From contig CAMTPH010000006.1 of NCBI GenBank assembly GCA_947074345.1, positions 1 to 55,071 on the forward strand: a stretch of DNA of 55,071 nt, given 5' to 3'. This DNA comes from an uncultured Bacteroides sp. GTDB taxonomy: Bacteria > Bacteroidota > Bacteroidia > Bacteroidales > Bacteroidaceae. Below, in pieces: positions 17,686-28,588 of this stretch. The notes under the pieces were generated by a model. The model was not told the DNA's origin. It was given only the letters and a program-made list of their open reading frames with translations, and ran no database searches. Position 1 is the stretch's first letter. Every line of letters starts with the position of its first letter. The translations under genes were made by a program, and so were the position numbers.

Positions 17686-18746
17686 GGTATCAGTTGAGTG
17701 ATCTTTGCTTTGAACGTTTGTTTGATAATTGGTTTCTCTAACAATTTCCATGATGCAATTGAAAGGAGAGTCGTTATCAACAATGCTCCAAAGAACGATA
17801 AGTAGACATTGTATTGTGTTACGTTGTAATAGATGAATACCTGTATCACCGGAAAGTGGAATAGATACATGCCATAAGATACATTCTCGTACTTACGCAA
17901 GAAGAAAAAGTATTTCATGACATATGATAAACCGATGATGACAATCGCAAAAGACAATGGCTCTAAATAACTAAATACGATGTTATAATAAGCCATTGCA
18001 TAAGAGGCAATCCCTATAGGCAATAAATATTTCAGGTATTTGATAAAGGTTTCAAAGTAGAGTAAAATCAATGTACCTGAATAGAAATACATAAACTGTC
18101 CGCCTACTTGCTTGCGCAATAATAAATAGAAATTGTTTAGCGTATGATTGTATAGTTCTGTGAATAACCAATCGTAAAAGAGCGAGAAGAGTAACACGCC
18201 GATAATGACATAGAGCTTGTTGAACTTGGTCATCAAGAAGAAGACGATTGGCACACTTACATAAAACATCAACTCAACCTTCATGGTCCACAATGCACCA
18301 TTGACTGCTTCTACCGGATTGGTATCGAATACGCCAGGTAGTGTAGGTTGTAAGAAATTCATAAAACCTAAGTTGGTGATTAGGTATTTATAGGTCTCTG
18401 TAGAAGTAAAATATTGTACGAAACTAAGATCTGAAACGATGACTCCCAGTGCAAAGCACAATACCACAATCAGGATGTAAGGAGGTAGTATACGTCGCGC
18501 TCTTTTTTCTACATATACCTTTAAGTTTTGGTTCTTATTGAACGTATAGAAAACTAAAAAACCACTGATGATAAAAAAGGCACGAATACGAATTAAACCC
18601 GATATACACCACCATGGTTTATCAATAGCGTTTAAGTCGAAAAAGTGACTTATAAAAACCGATAACATCAAGAAGTAACGAAGAAAGTCAAAAGCATTCT
18701 CTCTTTTCATTAACTCTTTTGACTTATCGCTTAATAGATTCATCAT
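17661..18746 (-). CDS. Membrane acyltransferase (OafA/YrhL-like)
   Basis: This 361-residue polytopic protein belongs to the acyltransferase-3 family. The start RENAFDFLRYFLMLSVFISHFFDL carries the Arg and His residues typical of the active face, followed by IRAFFIISGFLVFYTFNKN. The segment GALWTMKVELMFYVSVPI is also conserved in the family. About ten membrane helices are visible. It O-acylates a sugar or lipid headgroup at the inner membrane. Its start overlaps the PorZ-like stop by four bases (ATGA), so the two proteins are probably made together, which suggests a link to the glycan used by type IX secretion. Confidence 0.88.
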   Translation of the reverse strand: MMNLLSDKSKELMKRENAFDFLRYFLMLSVFISHFFDLNAIDKPWWCISGLIRIRAFFIISGFLVFYTFNKNQNLKVYVEKRARRILPPYILIVVLCFALGVIVSDLSFVQYFTSTETYKYLITNLGFMNFLQPTLPGVFDTNPVEAVNGALWTMKVELMFYVSVPIVFFLMTKFNKLYVIIGVLLFSLFYDWLFTELYNHTLNNFYLLLRKQVGGQFMYFYSGTLILLYFETFIKYLKYLLPIGIASYAMAYYNIVFSYLEPLSFAIVIIGLSYVMKYFFFLRKYENVSYGMYLFHFPVIQVFIYYNVTQYNVYLSFFGALLITTLLSIASWKLLEKPIIKQTFKAKITQLIPKTKANHS

Positions 18747-21052
18747 CTTACAAACATGATTTTAGTTACAATGCCTTCTTTGCCTTCTTGATTGGCAGCC
18801 AATACAAAATAGACTCCTGATGCTACTCTATTGCCTTGCATATTTAGTCCATCCCATGTAAACTGTCCACCGATTGAAGTACCTTCGTAGATTAACTTAC
18901 CGCTGATATTGGTTATCTTCACATCGCTGTCTCTCATTAATCCTGTTACGGTAATAACTCCTGTATAACCAGGGTGAACAGGGTTAGGATAAGCATAAAC
19001 TTGATCTTCTTCGAAACTGCTTTTTCCTTCGGTAGCATCTCCTTGATAAGAAACTAATCCTTTTAATGTTCCGATATAGACCTTACCGCTTTTAGGATGG
19101 ATAGCAATCGATGTAATACTGTTTGAAGGCAGCGGACTGTTATCTACTGTAAAATGCTCGATGGTTTCTAATCCATCTGGGCTTAATAGATAGATACCAT
19201 TTGTTTCTGTACCTATCCATTTTCTATTTCCACCATCAACTGCTATTGCATTGATTTGATCGTTAGCCAATAGAAAATCGGCTAAGTTCGTTCCATCGTT
19301 TCTTGGAACTTTGATTTGTGTGCAGTAATAATCATTATTAAAGAATCTGCTTGCATTATTCAGTACTATAGGACCTTGACCTGTACCAACCCAAATAGCA
19401 CCATCGTTGTCTTCGACAATGCAATAGATACCTTTATGGCTTAATAAAGTACCGTCTTGATTGATAAAGCTACCTACAAACTTATGTTGATCATCAGAGG
19501 TGTTTTCTATTGTTCCATTATAGTTTAAACAGAATACACCATTATCGTTTTGTAGTGATGAGATAGCCCAGAAGTTACCACGTTTATCAAACAAAGATGC
19601 TTTAAACACGATTGGGTTTTTAAGTGATGAATAGCCTAAAGAACTCCATGTATTATCCGATTTTAATACCTGTATTGGATGATAGGGAGTAGAGTTTAAC
19701 ATCCATAGGTTGTTTTGATTATCGTAAGTCAAACCATCTACTCTAACATAATGATATCTAGCGTTATCATCGGGCAATGCACTCTCGAGCGTACTGTTGT
19801 CTAACGAATGAAGACGAACGAATTTATCTTCGTAAAACTCATACAACCCTTGTCCGAAAGAGGTTGCAAAGTGTCTTTTCTCATCTCTTGGATCTTGAGC
19901 AATACTTGTAATGTTTTGATACGGAAGATTGGTTTGATTAGCAATATCATCTTCTTGTAAAGTTGTCCAATTATTATTATCCATATACATCAGCGTACCC
20001 GGTCTACGATTGCTACTACTACTTTGTCCGCCAGCAATTAAAAGACGGTCGTTAGCAAATTTCATGAAGTATGGATAGTTTCTTATCGGACTGTTTGGTA
20101 TGATCAAAGAGTTAACAACTTCGAAGTTGCGATCAGCTTCTTTATATTTTAATCCATTTAATCCATCATTTGCCATAGCCATCCAATAGGTATTATTCTC
20201 GAATACCAGATCATTGATGGTCGTATTATTAAGACTGTTGACAGTAAAATCATTTGAGCTTTTAAAGATAGTAACAGTATTGTTGTTGTTGGCTACCATT
20301 ATATCACCAAAGGTATTTAGCTTCGAATAATTGCCTCCGGTTAATTGTTTATAACTATAGTCGTTCTTGTTAATAACGTTTATACCATTGTTTACCATGT
20401 TGCTAAATAATTCTCCATTTAGCGACTCAATAGAATGAAACACAGCGCTTGATTGACGTTTCCAGTTATTAACATCCAATAAATTGTCGGTTAATAACCC
20501 TGTGAATAAACCAGCGTTAGTAGCAGCATATATTGTATTGTCGAGTACCGTACAATCGTTTACGTTTGCATTTAAATTATATGTATTACTTACCTCTTTA
20601 CGTTTTAAATTTATGACAATAATTCCAAATCCGGTAGTTATGTATGCATTGTCACCATTGAAATAGATGTTGTTTACCGTTTTGTTTTGACTCATGTTTT
20701 TGTCTTTATAATCGGGAAGATTATAGGTTTCATTGTCGTTTATCAGTAAATCTATATTGTAATTATTGTAGATAACTACGAGTGTTTTATTCTCTCTATT
20801 ATAGGCAATGTGTGATATATCGGTATCGCTTAACTGATTATCTTTCCAGTAGCAATGCACACTTTCATCTTCTTTGTCGAAAGCGTATAGCGAACCATTA
20901 CCTATGGTGTAGATAAGCGATCCGGCAGGTGCAACTGCTGTTGCATTATGATAAGATAGATAGCTTTGCCAACTGCCTATGGCATGTTGTGCAGATAGTG
21001 TAGTGAGTAGACTAATAAATAAAAATAGAGTTAGGCAACTTATTTTCTTCAT
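18743..21052 (-). CDS. porZ: PorZ-like type IX secretion protein
   Basis: This 769-residue exported protein has a signal peptide ending in LSAQ, then two large stretches of beta-propeller repeats of the two-component-regulator type (for example IWVGTGQGPIVL and KWIGTETNGIYLLSPDG). The C-terminal 85 residues form a FlgD/T9SS sorting-like domain beginning YPNPVHPGY and ending in KIMFVR. The length, domain order and start (HAIGSWQSYLSYHNATAVA) match PorZ of Porphyromonas, a surface protein that delivers anionic lipopolysaccharide to the sortase complex. The overlap with an acyltransferase gene fits a role with a modified surface glycan. Symbol confidence is moderate. Confidence 0.8.
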   Translation of the reverse strand: MKKISCLTLFLFISLLTTLSAQHAIGSWQSYLSYHNATAVAPAGSLIYTIGNGSLYAFDKEDESVHCYWKDNQLSDTDISHIAYNRENKTLVVIYNNYNIDLLINDNETYNLPDYKDKNMSQNKTVNNIYFNGDNAYITTGFGIIVINLKRKEVSNTYNLNANVNDCTVLDNTIYAATNAGLFTGLLTDNLLDVNNWKRQSSAVFHSIESLNGELFSNMVNNGINVINKNDYSYKQLTGGNYSKLNTFGDIMVANNNNTVTIFKSSNDFTVNSLNNTTINDLVFENNTYWMAMANDGLNGLKYKEADRNFEVVNSLIIPNSPIRNYPYFMKFANDRLLIAGGQSSSSNRRPGTLMYMDNNNWTTLQEDDIANQTNLPYQNITSIAQDPRDEKRHFATSFGQGLYEFYEDKFVRLHSLDNSTLESALPDDNARYHYVRVDGLTYDNQNNLWMLNSTPYHPIQVLKSDNTWSSLGYSSLKNPIVFKASLFDKRGNFWAISSLQNDNGVFCLNYNGTIENTSDDQHKFVGSFINQDGTLLSHKGIYCIVEDNDGAIWVGTGQGPIVLNNASRFFNNDYYCTQIKVPRNDGTNLADFLLANDQINAIAVDGGNRKWIGTETNGIYLLSPDGLETIEHFTVDNSPLPSNSITSIAIHPKSGKVYIGTLKGLVSYQGDATEGKSSFEEDQVYAYPNPVHPGYTGVITVTGLMRDSDVKITNISGKLIYEGTSIGGQFTWDGLNMQGNRVASGVYFVLAANQEGKEGIVTKIMFVR

Positions 21053-21095
21053 ATTTTAAACCTGTTATTATCAATGTATATTCATAGACCAGTTT

Positions 21096-21179
21096 GTTTC
21101 ACCGCATTGAAACGATATTTTCAGCCCATTGAAACGTTGGTTTCTGTACGGTGAAACTAAAGTTTCAGTGAACTGAAAC
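21096..21179. repeat. 22-bp-period palindrome array, GTTTCA type
   Basis: Four units start at 21096, 21118, 21140 and 21162, exactly 22 bp apart. Each is GTTTCA (or one base different), six variable bases, TGAAAC, then a 4-bp spacer. The centres are CCGCAT, GCCCAT, GTACGG and GTGAAC. The array lies between the rdgB stop and the porZ start, both on the minus strand. The same architecture is found at 48144 and, with different arms, at 50. Confidence 0.9.
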
Positions 21180-21219
21180 AAACTGTATCGTATATGTTTA
21201 TAACTTGTTTATAACTTGT

Positions 21220-21807
21220 TTATTGTATGGAATTCAGGAATTTGCATAGTTTATGAACTGCACGCGAACGATGACTGATTTGATTTTTCACCTCTTCGCC
21301 AAGCTCTGCAAATGTTTCGGTATACTCTTCGGGTACAAAGATTGGGTCGTAACCAAAACCGGTAGTTCCACGCTTCGCTTCAATAATCTTTCCGTTTACA
21401 ATGCCTTCAAACAGATACTCTTTGCCTTCGAGTATTAATGCAACGACCGTTCTAAAGCGTGCGTTGCGATTGGTTTCTCCTTGCAAATTCTCCAATAGTT
21501 TGTTCATATTGGCTTCAGAATCATGTCCATCTCCACCGGCATAACGTGCCGAATATACACCTGGAGCACCATTCAACGCTTCTACTTCGAGACCGGTATC
21601 ATCGGCAAAACAGTCTACACCAAACTTATCGTATATATAGCGTGCTTTTAGCAATGCATTTCCTTCGAGTGTATCGGCTGTTTCAGGAATATCATCATTA
21701 CAGTTGATATCTTTCAAGTTCAACAGCTCTATTTGGTTGCCAAGTATGGCAGATACTTCGCCTAACTTATGCGCATTGTTGGTTGCAAATACTAGTTTTC
21801 TTTTCAT
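21220..21807 (-). CDS. rdgB: Non-canonical purine NTP pyrophosphatase (RdgB/HAM1)
   Basis: This 195-residue enzyme hydrolyses dITP, ITP and XTP to monophosphates, keeping damaged purines out of nucleic acids. The start [18 protein letters not shown] contains the family TNN-HK motif. The central [26 protein letters not shown] and the C-terminal GYDPIFVPE and SHRSRA motifs are all present. Length is normal. Its start overlaps the stop of the DUF6056 gene by four bases (ATGA), so they form an operon. Confidence 0.96.
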   Translation of the reverse strand: MKRKLVFATNNAHKLGEVSAILGNQIELLNLKDINCNDDIPETADTLEGNALLKARYIYDKFGVDCFADDTGLEVEALNGAPGVYSARYAGGDGHDSEANMNKLLENLQGETNRNARFRTVVALILEGKEYLFEGIVNGKIIEAKRGTTGFGYDPIFVPEEYTETFAELGEEVKNQISHRSRAVHKLCKFLNSIQ

Positions 21808-23285
21808 TTTCTATCGAATTTTTGTTTTCTAATTGACTTAACTGCTTGTTTGAGTTGTTCAAAGTTAGATTGTTCGGTAACAGGTTCTGCTTCTAATATA
21901 ATTTGAGATGGACATCCCCAGTATTTGCGGAATGTTTCGTTCTTCCAACTATCTGCTTCGGTAGATATATCTACAAAATAGATGGTTTGCGGAATATTCT
22001 CCAGATTCTTGATTATAAGAACAGAATCTTTGTTGCTATGGTTTTTAACCAAGTCGTATCTTTCGTTTAATTCAGTGCTATATCGACTGGCTTTGCCCGA
22101 AACTAAGTCCATATAACTCGTTGCCACGATGCCATGCTGATTGAAAACCACTACAAATATAAAAAGAAGTAATAGTGCACTATATATATAGGTATAGTAT
22201 TTGTTTTTGAATAATGAAACCATATCGGCATGCTGACTGATGAATAGCTGTGTGCCATAAAACCATCCTACTATAAAAAAAAGATAAATAACATTGGCGA
22301 GTCGGCCTATTGCTACAGTACCGATGCCCCATGTAGGTGGTATATGTGCCAATATCAAGGTTAACACAAAGAACAGGCTAAACCGTTTGAACGAAACAGA
22401 AAAGAGTGATTGCAATCTAGCAGATCGTTGTTTGGTGATGGTTGGGGCTATCAAAGTAGCATAGATAATCGATCCAATCAATAGTATTGGTCCCCAAATA
22501 AGAAACCATGATATGGGTTGCAAAAGCGATACAATAACTGTCCACTTAATGTTATTTGAATTGGCTTCATCCATCATACGTGTTTCATTGCCTGGAGATA
22601 GAAACACCCCAAAAGCAAAGATTATAGCAGCTGCCAATAATATAAGGTGGTGCGTACTGACTTTACGATGTGCAATCGATCTCTCTATATTTATATATAT
22701 AAGCGTGCATACCACAATGACCAACGAAATCTCGTTGCTACCCACAATGGCAAATACAAGTAACGTGTTGATGGTGGTTAAGAGAAGCGTTGACCGATGC
22801 AATAAATTGGCCAACAGTACAATATATAATATAGATGGTACTGTATAGGCTGCATATCCCGAGAACCAATAAAATGATTGTGATATGCTTGGACACTGCA
22901 CAATGTAGATTATAAAACAGAGTATAGCGATGGTTATCTTCTCTTTTTGTCTAAATAGCTCTTTCAGAAGTGATGAAGATAGATACCACAGCGAACAAAA
23001 GAAGAGGGTTATTAAGATGAGAGGATAGATGCGATAGAGTGTCATGGAGTGAAACACCAATGGATTGAGCGATGATAATAGCGTTGCGAAATATCGTCCA
23101 GACCAATTAAGATAGGTCTCAATTCCAGATATCCATATATTGCTCGATATATCTCTCAATGCATAGTTGTAATCGTCGGTACTGGGATGATTATAAATAG
23201 ATAGTAAAAATAGGGGAGCAATAACCAGTATTCCTATTACTAGAATAGTCCATACGCTGATGTTCTTTATATTAATAGCTTTCAT
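21804..23285 (-). CDS. DUF6056 family multipass membrane protein
   Basis: This 493-residue membrane protein resembles the DUF6056 family, which looks like the membrane part of GT-C glycosyltransferases. The N-terminal helix is followed by [16 protein letters not shown], with an acidic pair in the first outer loop as in GT-C enzymes. About eleven hydrophobic helices follow and a soluble C-terminal tail of roughly 110 residues ends the protein. No sugar-transfer activity is proven for the family. It forms an operon with rdgB downstream, while a terminator separates it from yitT upstream. Confidence 0.75.
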   Translation of the reverse strand: MKAINIKNISVWTILVIGILVIAPLFLLSIYNHPSTDDYNYALRDISSNIWISGIETYLNWSGRYFATLLSSLNPLVFHSMTLYRIYPLILITLFFCSLWYLSSSLLKELFRQKEKITIAILCFIIYIVQCPSISQSFYWFSGYAAYTVPSILYIVLLANLLHRSTLLLTTINTLLVFAIVGSNEISLVIVVCTLIYINIERSIAHRKVSTHHLILLAAAIIFAFGVFLSPGNETRMMDEANSNNIKWTVIVSLLQPISWFLIWGPILLIGSIIYATLIAPTITKQRSARLQSLFSVSFKRFSLFFVLTLILAHIPPTWGIGTVAIGRLANVIYLFFIVGWFYGTQLFISQHADMVSLFKNKYYTYIYSALLLLFIFVVVFNQHGIVATSYMDLVSGKASRYSTELNERYDLVKNHSNKDSVLIIKNLENIPQTIYFVDISTEADSWKNETFRKYWGCPSQIILEAEPVTEQSNFEQLKQAVKSIRKQKFDRK

Positions 23286-23367
23286 CTTATATCTTATTGT
23301 ATCGTTACAAATATACTATTTTTAACAGAGTAACGTGTGCTAACCTCTTAAAATATAGGGCATAAAA

Positions 23368-23405
23368 AATCCTCCTATACTCTTTAAATTCGAGTAAGGA
23401 GGATT
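23368..23405 (-). terminator. Terminator of the leuS-yitT operon
   Basis: AATCCTCC (23368-23375) pairs with GGAGGATT (23398-23405), with an inner ACTC/GAGT pairing. On the minus strand the stem is followed by a T run (complement of the A6 at 23363-23368), as expected of an intrinsic terminator. Confidence 0.85.
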
Positions 23406-23428
23406 GATTTATGTGGTAAATAGTCTAT

Positions 23429-24343
23429 TTACTTAACCTTGATGCGATCGAAACCTTCGCCATATACACCAATCACCGAACTTTGTGAGATGAAGGCATT
23501 GGGGTCAATATCTTTCACTAAACGGAAGATATCGACTGATTGACGTTTGTAGGCAAGTACTACCAATACTTTAACGGGTTGTTTGCTGTAACCGCCTGTT
23601 GCATCGAGTACAGTTACACCGCGTTTGGTATCACTTATCACTCGTTCGGCAATCTTTTCGTACTCTTTCGAGAAGATAAAGAACTGTACCGACTGACGTG
23701 CACTATTTACAATGTAGTCGAGTACAAACCCTATGACAAACAATGTAACGAATCCGAAGATTACGCGACGCCAATCATGAAATATGAAATAACATGAAGT
23801 GATGATCACCACATCGCAAATCATAATCATACGGCCCAAAGTAATGTCTCTGTACTTATTAACAATAGCTGCAATGATATCTGTACCACCGGTACTACCA
23901 TTACAATTGAAAACAACTCCTAAACCAACACCACACATGGTAGCACCAATCAAACAAGCCATAAAGTCTTGTCCTTCTCCTACCAGAAGAGGGGATATGC
24001 CGTCTTCGCCATTAACGATTTTCTGTAAGAACCAAAGCAAAAAGGTAAGCATAAAGATAGCATACCCGGTTTTAATACTGAAACGTGGGCCAAGTATCTT
24101 TATGGCAAAAGCCATCAGAAATGCATTGATAATAAAATAGGAGTACTGAATAGGAAATCCGGTTGAATAGAATATAATCGCTCCGATACCTGTAGTACCA
24201 CCAGTAGTAATTTGGTAGGGAAGCAAGAATGCTGCCCATCCCAATGAATAGATGAATAAACCGAAAGTGATGAAGACATAGTCTCTCACCTCTCTCATCA
24301 CTTCGGTTCTATTAGGTTTTTGAATGCTCAGTTTAGCCGCCAT
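23429..24343 (-). CDS. YitT family membrane protein (DUF161 + DUF2179)
   Basis: This 304-residue protein has about five or six N-terminal membrane helices (starting DYVFITFGLFIYSLGWAAFLLPYQITTGG-like sequence near residue 22, then CNGSTGGTDIIAAIVNKY) and a soluble C-terminal DUF2179 domain of about 80 residues (KRGVTVLDATGGYSKQPVKV). This is the normal YitT layout. Transport function has been proposed for the family but not shown here. Its ATG overlaps the leuS stop by one base, so it is the second gene of a leuS operon. Confidence 0.88.
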   Translation of the reverse strand: MAAKLSIQKPNRTEVMREVRDYVFITFGLFIYSLGWAAFLLPYQITTGGTTGIGAIIFYSTGFPIQYSYFIINAFLMAFAIKILGPRFSIKTGYAIFMLTFLLWFLQKIVNGEDGISPLLVGEGQDFMACLIGATMCGVGLGVVFNCNGSTGGTDIIAAIVNKYRDITLGRMIMICDVVIITSCYFIFHDWRRVIFGFVTLFVIGFVLDYIVNSARQSVQFFIFSKEYEKIAERVISDTKRGVTVLDATGGYSKQPVKVLVVLAYKRQSVDIFRLVKDIDPNAFISQSSVIGVYGEGFDRIKVK

Positions 24344-27174
24344 TAAATTACGATGTTTACAATCTTTTTGGGTACTATGATTACTTTCTTAGGAGTCTTA
24401 CCTTCTGTCCATTTCAAAGCACGTTCGTCAGATAATACTGCAGCTTGAATATCATCGTTGATAGCTTCTGCAGGAAACTCCATAGTGAAACGGGCTTTAC
24501 CATTGAATGAAATGGTATAGTTTACCGAATCTTCTTTTAAGTACTCCTCGTTGAATGTAGGCCATTGTGCATCGCATACTGTTGTAGTATGACCAAGTTT
24601 ATGCCATAGCTCTTCGCAAACGTGTGGTGCAAATGGTGCTAATGTTACTACCAACTGTTCAAGAATCTCTTTCTTGTAACATTTCAAAGTGAATAGTTCA
24701 TTAACACAAATCATAAATGCACTTACCGATGTGTTGTATGAGAACTGTTCGATATCGCTTGATACCTTCTTGATTAACTTATGAAGTGCTTTTAGATCTT
24801 CTTTTGTAGCAGCTTCTTCGGTTACGATATATTGACCATCGCGGTTGTAGAACAAAGTCCAGAACTTACGGATAAAGCGGTGTACACCATCAATACCGTT
24901 TGTATCCCATGGTTTAGATTGTTCGATAGGTCCTAAGAACATCTCGTACATACGAAGTGTATCTGCACCATACTTCTCAACAATCATATCAGGGTTAACC
25001 ACGTTGAACATAGACTTACTCATCTTCTCAACAGCCCAACCACAGATGTATTTACCATCTTCCAAGATAAACTCAGCAGTAGCAAACTCAGGGCGCCATG
25101 CCTTGAACGCTTCTACATCAAGTATATCGTTTGATACGATGTTTACATCAACATGTAGTTGTGTAGTTTCGTATTGATCTTTTAAGTGAAGCGATACGAA
25201 TGTGTTGGTATCTTTGATACGATATACAAAGTTACTACGACCTTGAATCATACCTTGGTTCACTAACTTTTGGAATGGCTCTTCTACTACCGATACGTTG
25301 ATATCGTGAAGGAACTTGTTCCAATAGCGAGAATAGATTAAGTGACCGGTTGCATGTTCGGTACCACCAACATAAAGATCTACATTGCGCCAGTATTGAT
25401 CAACTTCAGGAGCAACCAATGCTTTCTTGTTGCGTGGATCCATGTAGCGTAAGTAGTAAGCCGATGAACCTGCAAAGCCTGGCATTGTATTTAGTTCGAG
25501 TGGGAAGATAGTTACATTATCAATCTTGCTGTTCTCTACCACTTGCTTGTTCACAGTATCCCAAGCCCATACTTTAGCATGACCCAATGGAGGTTCGCCT
25601 GTTTCAGTTGGAAGGAACTTCTCTACTTCAGGTAGTTCAAGAGGCAATGCCGATTCGTCAATCATGTAAGGCATACCATCTTTGTAATATACAGGGAATG
25701 GTTCGCCCCAATAGCGTTGACGGCTAAAGATAGCATCGCGCAAACGGAAGTTCACCTTCACACGACCTAAAGCTGTCTTTTGAATATATTCTTTTGTTTT
25801 AGCAATAGCCTCTTTTACAGTAAGACCATTCAAAACCAATCCACCTTCAGGAGCACCCGGACGAGGAGAGTTCATCATGATACCTTCTTTTGCATCAAAG
25901 CTCTCTTCGCTTACGTCGCATCCTTCAATCAAAGGGCGAATCTCTAAACCGAAGTGTTTAGCAAAAGCGTAGTCGCGACTATCGTGTGCAGGAACTGCCA
26001 TAATAGCACCAGTACCATAGCCAGCCAATACATAGTCACTAATCCATACCGGAATAGCTTCGTTTGTCAATGGGTTGATAGCATAAGTACCCGAGAATAC
26101 ACCACTTACACTACGGTCAGCAATACGTTCACGTTCGGTACGTTTCTTAGTACGTTCAATATATGCATCAACTTCTGCTTTTTGTTCGGCAGTTGTAAGT
26201 TGTGCTACTAGTTCGCTTTCGGGAGCCAATACCATGAAGGTTACACCAAACACAGTATCTGCACGTGTAGTAAATATAGTAAATTCAATATCCGAGTCTT
26301 TTACTTTGAATTGCATCTCAGCACCTTCGCTACGACCAATCCAGTTGCGTTGAGTCTCTTTCAATGAATCTGTCCAGTTTACAGAATCCAATCCGTCTAA
26401 TAAACGTTGCGCATATGCAGATACGCGCAAGCACCATTGACGCATTACTTTTTGTACTACAGGGAAACCACCACGCTCACTTACTCCATCAACAACCTCA
26501 TCGTTGGCAAGTACTGTACCAAGTTCAGGACACCAGTTAACCATTGTGTTGCCCAAGTAAGCAATACGATAGTTCATTAATATCTCTTGTTGTTCTTTTT
26601 CAGATTTGCTGTTCCACTCTTCTGCAGTAAATTCAAGCTCTTCGCTACCGGCAGCATTCAATCCTTTTGTACCATTAGCCGCTAAGTGCTCTACCAATAG
26701 GCTGATAGGTTTTGCTTTTTGGCATTTAGGACAATAGAAGCTATCAAACATTTGCATGAAAGCCCATTGAGTCCATTGGTAATATTCAGGATCGCAAGTA
26801 CGAATCTCACGGCTCCAATCAAAACAGAAACCTATTTTGTCGAGCTGTTCGCGATAGCGATTAATATTATTTACGGTAGTTATCGCCGGATGTTGACCAG
26901 TTTGAATGGCATATTGCTCAGCAGGAAGTCCGTAAGCATCATATCCCATAGGGTTCAAAACGTTAAATCCGTTCAGTCTTTTATAGCGAGCGTATATGTC
27001 CGATGCGATATAACCCAGTGGATGGCCTACGTGTAAGCCGGCTCCCGATGGGTAAGGGAACATATTTAATACATAAAACTTCTCTTTCGAAGGATCTTCT
27101 TTCACTTCGTAAGTATGGTCTTCAACCCACTGCTTCTGCCACTTCTTTTCAATCTCTCTGAAATTATATTCCAT
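24343..27174 (-). CDS. leuS: Leucyl-tRNA synthetase
   Basis: This 943-residue class I synthetase charges tRNA-Leu. The HIGH-type motif is in [16 protein letters not shown], near residues 41-56, and the KMSKS loop is in [15 protein letters not shown], near residue 717. The editing domain is present (for example [14 protein letters not shown] and [21 protein letters not shown]). An extra segment after [15 protein letters not shown] (about residues 150-180) matches Bacteroidetes LeuS rather than E. coli. Length is normal for the phylum. It is the first gene of the leuS-yitT operon. Confidence 0.98.
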   Translation of the reverse strand: MEYNFREIEKKWQKQWVEDHTYEVKEDPSKEKFYVLNMFPYPSGAGLHVGHPLGYIASDIYARYKRLNGFNVLNPMGYDAYGLPAEQYAIQTGQHPAITTVNNINRYREQLDKIGFCFDWSREIRTCDPEYYQWTQWAFMQMFDSFYCPKCQKAKPISLLVEHLAANGTKGLNAAGSEELEFTAEEWNSKSEKEQQEILMNYRIAYLGNTMVNWCPELGTVLANDEVVDGVSERGGFPVVQKVMRQWCLRVSAYAQRLLDGLDSVNWTDSLKETQRNWIGRSEGAEMQFKVKDSDIEFTIFTTRADTVFGVTFMVLAPESELVAQLTTAEQKAEVDAYIERTKKRTERERIADRSVSGVFSGTYAINPLTNEAIPVWISDYVLAGYGTGAIMAVPAHDSRDYAFAKHFGLEIRPLIEGCDVSEESFDAKEGIMMNSPRPGAPEGGLVLNGLTVKEAIAKTKEYIQKTALGRVKVNFRLRDAIFSRQRYWGEPFPVYYKDGMPYMIDESALPLELPEVEKFLPTETGEPPLGHAKVWAWDTVNKQVVENSKIDNVTIFPLELNTMPGFAGSSAYYLRYMDPRNKKALVAPEVDQYWRNVDLYVGGTEHATGHLIYSRYWNKFLHDINVSVVEEPFQKLVNQGMIQGRSNFVYRIKDTNTFVSLHLKDQYETTQLHVDVNIVSNDILDVEAFKAWRPEFATAEFILEDGKYICGWAVEKMSKSMFNVVNPDMIVEKYGADTLRMYEMFLGPIEQSKPWDTNGIDGVHRFIRKFWTLFYNRDGQYIVTEEAATKEDLKALHKLIKKVSSDIEQFSYNTSVSAFMICVNELFTLKCYKKEILEQLVVTLAPFAPHVCEELWHKLGHTTTVCDAQWPTFNEEYLKEDSVNYTISFNGKARFTMEFPAEAINDDIQAAVLSDERALKWTEGKTPKKVIIVPKKIVNIVI

Positions 27175-27485
27175 AGCGATAATCCTTTTGTTTATAGTGA
27201 TTTATTATATACTTATTGATAATTTCGGCAAAAATACATCAATATTTTCAGATTATGGTTTGATAGAGTGAAAAACTCTATTTAAAACTCTGTGAGAGAT
27301 AACAAATTTAGAGAAACCTTGTTTTGCCTTTATGATTATTGATAAATAAACAGCTCTAGGAATGATGTTAGTAAACGAAATAGATTGGTGTTAATAAGCC
27401 GAGCAAGATTGCAAACAAAATGTTGTATTATTCTGTTTTAATTAATATTCTGTTAATTATTTATTTAAATTAAGACCTACCAATT
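27175..27485. other. Intergenic region between divergent leuS and EamA genes
   Basis: This AT-rich gap has no gene. On the minus strand TATTTTTG (27229-27236) could be the leuS -7 box, but no clear -33 element accompanies it. I see no repeat or RNA. Confidence 0.5.
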
Positions 27486-28421
27486 ATGAAAAGTTCCGAA
27501 TTTGCTAAAGGGCATTTGATGATGTTTATAGGCACCGTCTTTTTCAGTTTTAACTTCATCATGCTCAAGTATATGATGCCTCGTTGGATGAATGGCTTCG
27601 ATGCTACATTCTTCAGAATAGTTGGAGCGATGATTTTATTTTGGGTGTCTTCTATTTTTATCAAGAATACGGCCATCGATAAGAAAGATTATAAGACACT
27701 CTTCTTTAGTGGGATTTTCGGGTTATTTCCCTTTATGATCTTCTTTAATATGGCGCTGCAGTATAGTTCGGTAATCGACGTTTCGATTATTATGACTACT
27801 CCGCCTGTGTTGGTAGTACTCATCTCGATAATTGTCGATAAAGTTAAGATAAGCATGATGAATGCCTTGGGCTTGTTCTTGTCGATTGGTGGTGCTATCT
27901 TTTTGATATTAATAGGCAAATCAGGGGGAGGTTCGGGTCGCGACATGATGGGCAATATATATGCAGCAATCAGTTCGGTGGCTTATGCTTACTATCTATT
28001 CTCGTTGCGTAATTGTTCTAAAAAATATCATCCTATATCATTGCTTCGTTGGGTGTTCTTAGCAGCGGCATTAGGCGCTATTCCTTTGGGAATTATCTTC
28101 TTGCCTCATGCTCCATTGGTGCATCATCCCAGCCTAGATGCTATATTAATATTGTCGTGTATCATTCTATTTCCGTCTTTCTTGTCTTTTCTTCTTATAC
28201 CGAGAGCACTCAAGCGAATTGGGCAACAGTTGGTTTCAATGTATCAAGATTTAATACCTGTACTAGCTACCGTATTGGCTATTCTGTTTAAAATGGATAA
28301 GCTGTTTTGGGATCAACCGGTAGCGATAGCCATTATTCTATTAGGTGTATATATCAGTTCGGTAGCTGTAAAGAAGGTGAAGGATAAAGAAAAGTTAGAA
28401 TCGCAGGTTAGTGATAAGTGA
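27486..28421 (+). CDS. EamA/DMT family transporter
   Basis: This 311-residue protein has ten predicted membrane helices in two EamA repeats, the drug/metabolite transporter layout. The first repeat starts GHLMMFIGTVFFSFNFIMLKYMM-like and the second includes MMGNIYAAISSVAYAYYLF near residue 157. The sequence FRIVGAMILFWVSSIF, with an arginine after the second helix, is typical. The exported substrate (amino acid, nucleotide precursor or other metabolite) cannot be predicted. It is monocistronic and ends at a hairpin terminator. Confidence 0.9.
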   Translation: MKSSEFAKGHLMMFIGTVFFSFNFIMLKYMMPRWMNGFDATFFRIVGAMILFWVSSIFIKNTAIDKKDYKTLFFSGIFGLFPFMIFFNMALQYSSVIDVSIIMTTPPVLVVLISIIVDKVKISMMNALGLFLSIGGAIFLILIGKSGGGSGRDMMGNIYAAISSVAYAYYLFSLRNCSKKYHPISLLRWVFLAAALGAIPLGIIFLPHAPLVHHPSLDAILILSCIILFPSFLSFLLIPRALKRIGQQLVSMYQDLIPVLATVLAILFKMDKLFWDQPVAIAIILLGVYISSVAVKKVKDKEKLESQVSDK

Positions 28422-28444
28422 TTTTTGAGTGTTTACAATCGAAA

Positions 28445-28510
28445 CGATAACTGTTAACTATTATCATGTTAAATGTATATATCTAGCGCGATAATAGTTA
28501 ACAGTTATCG
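28445..28510. repeat. Paired GTTAAC-centred 22-bp palindromes in 22-bp register
   Basis: Palindromes start at 28445 and 28489, again exactly 44 bp apart. Both have CGATAA-type and TTATC-type arms around GTTAAC; the two copies are in opposite orientation relative to the small asymmetry of the palindrome. The middle 22 bases (28467-28488) match the middle unit at 12068 at 16 of 22 positions when reverse complemented. It lies downstream of the EamA gene and before its terminator. Confidence 0.85.
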
Positions 28511-28588
28511 TTTGCTTTATGGCTATAAAGATTTTGGTTGATATAGATGTGATGCAGTGTGTATATAAATACACCTTATTATATATGG

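Noticed and set aside
21096-21179. CRISPR-like array
   Set aside because: Units are 18-bp palindromes with 4-bp spacers; there are no unique spacers of CRISPR length and no cas genes in the window.
26719-27036. Plus-strand open frame within leuS
   Set aside because: It is fully covered by the HIGH-motif part of leuS and has no promoter or homology.
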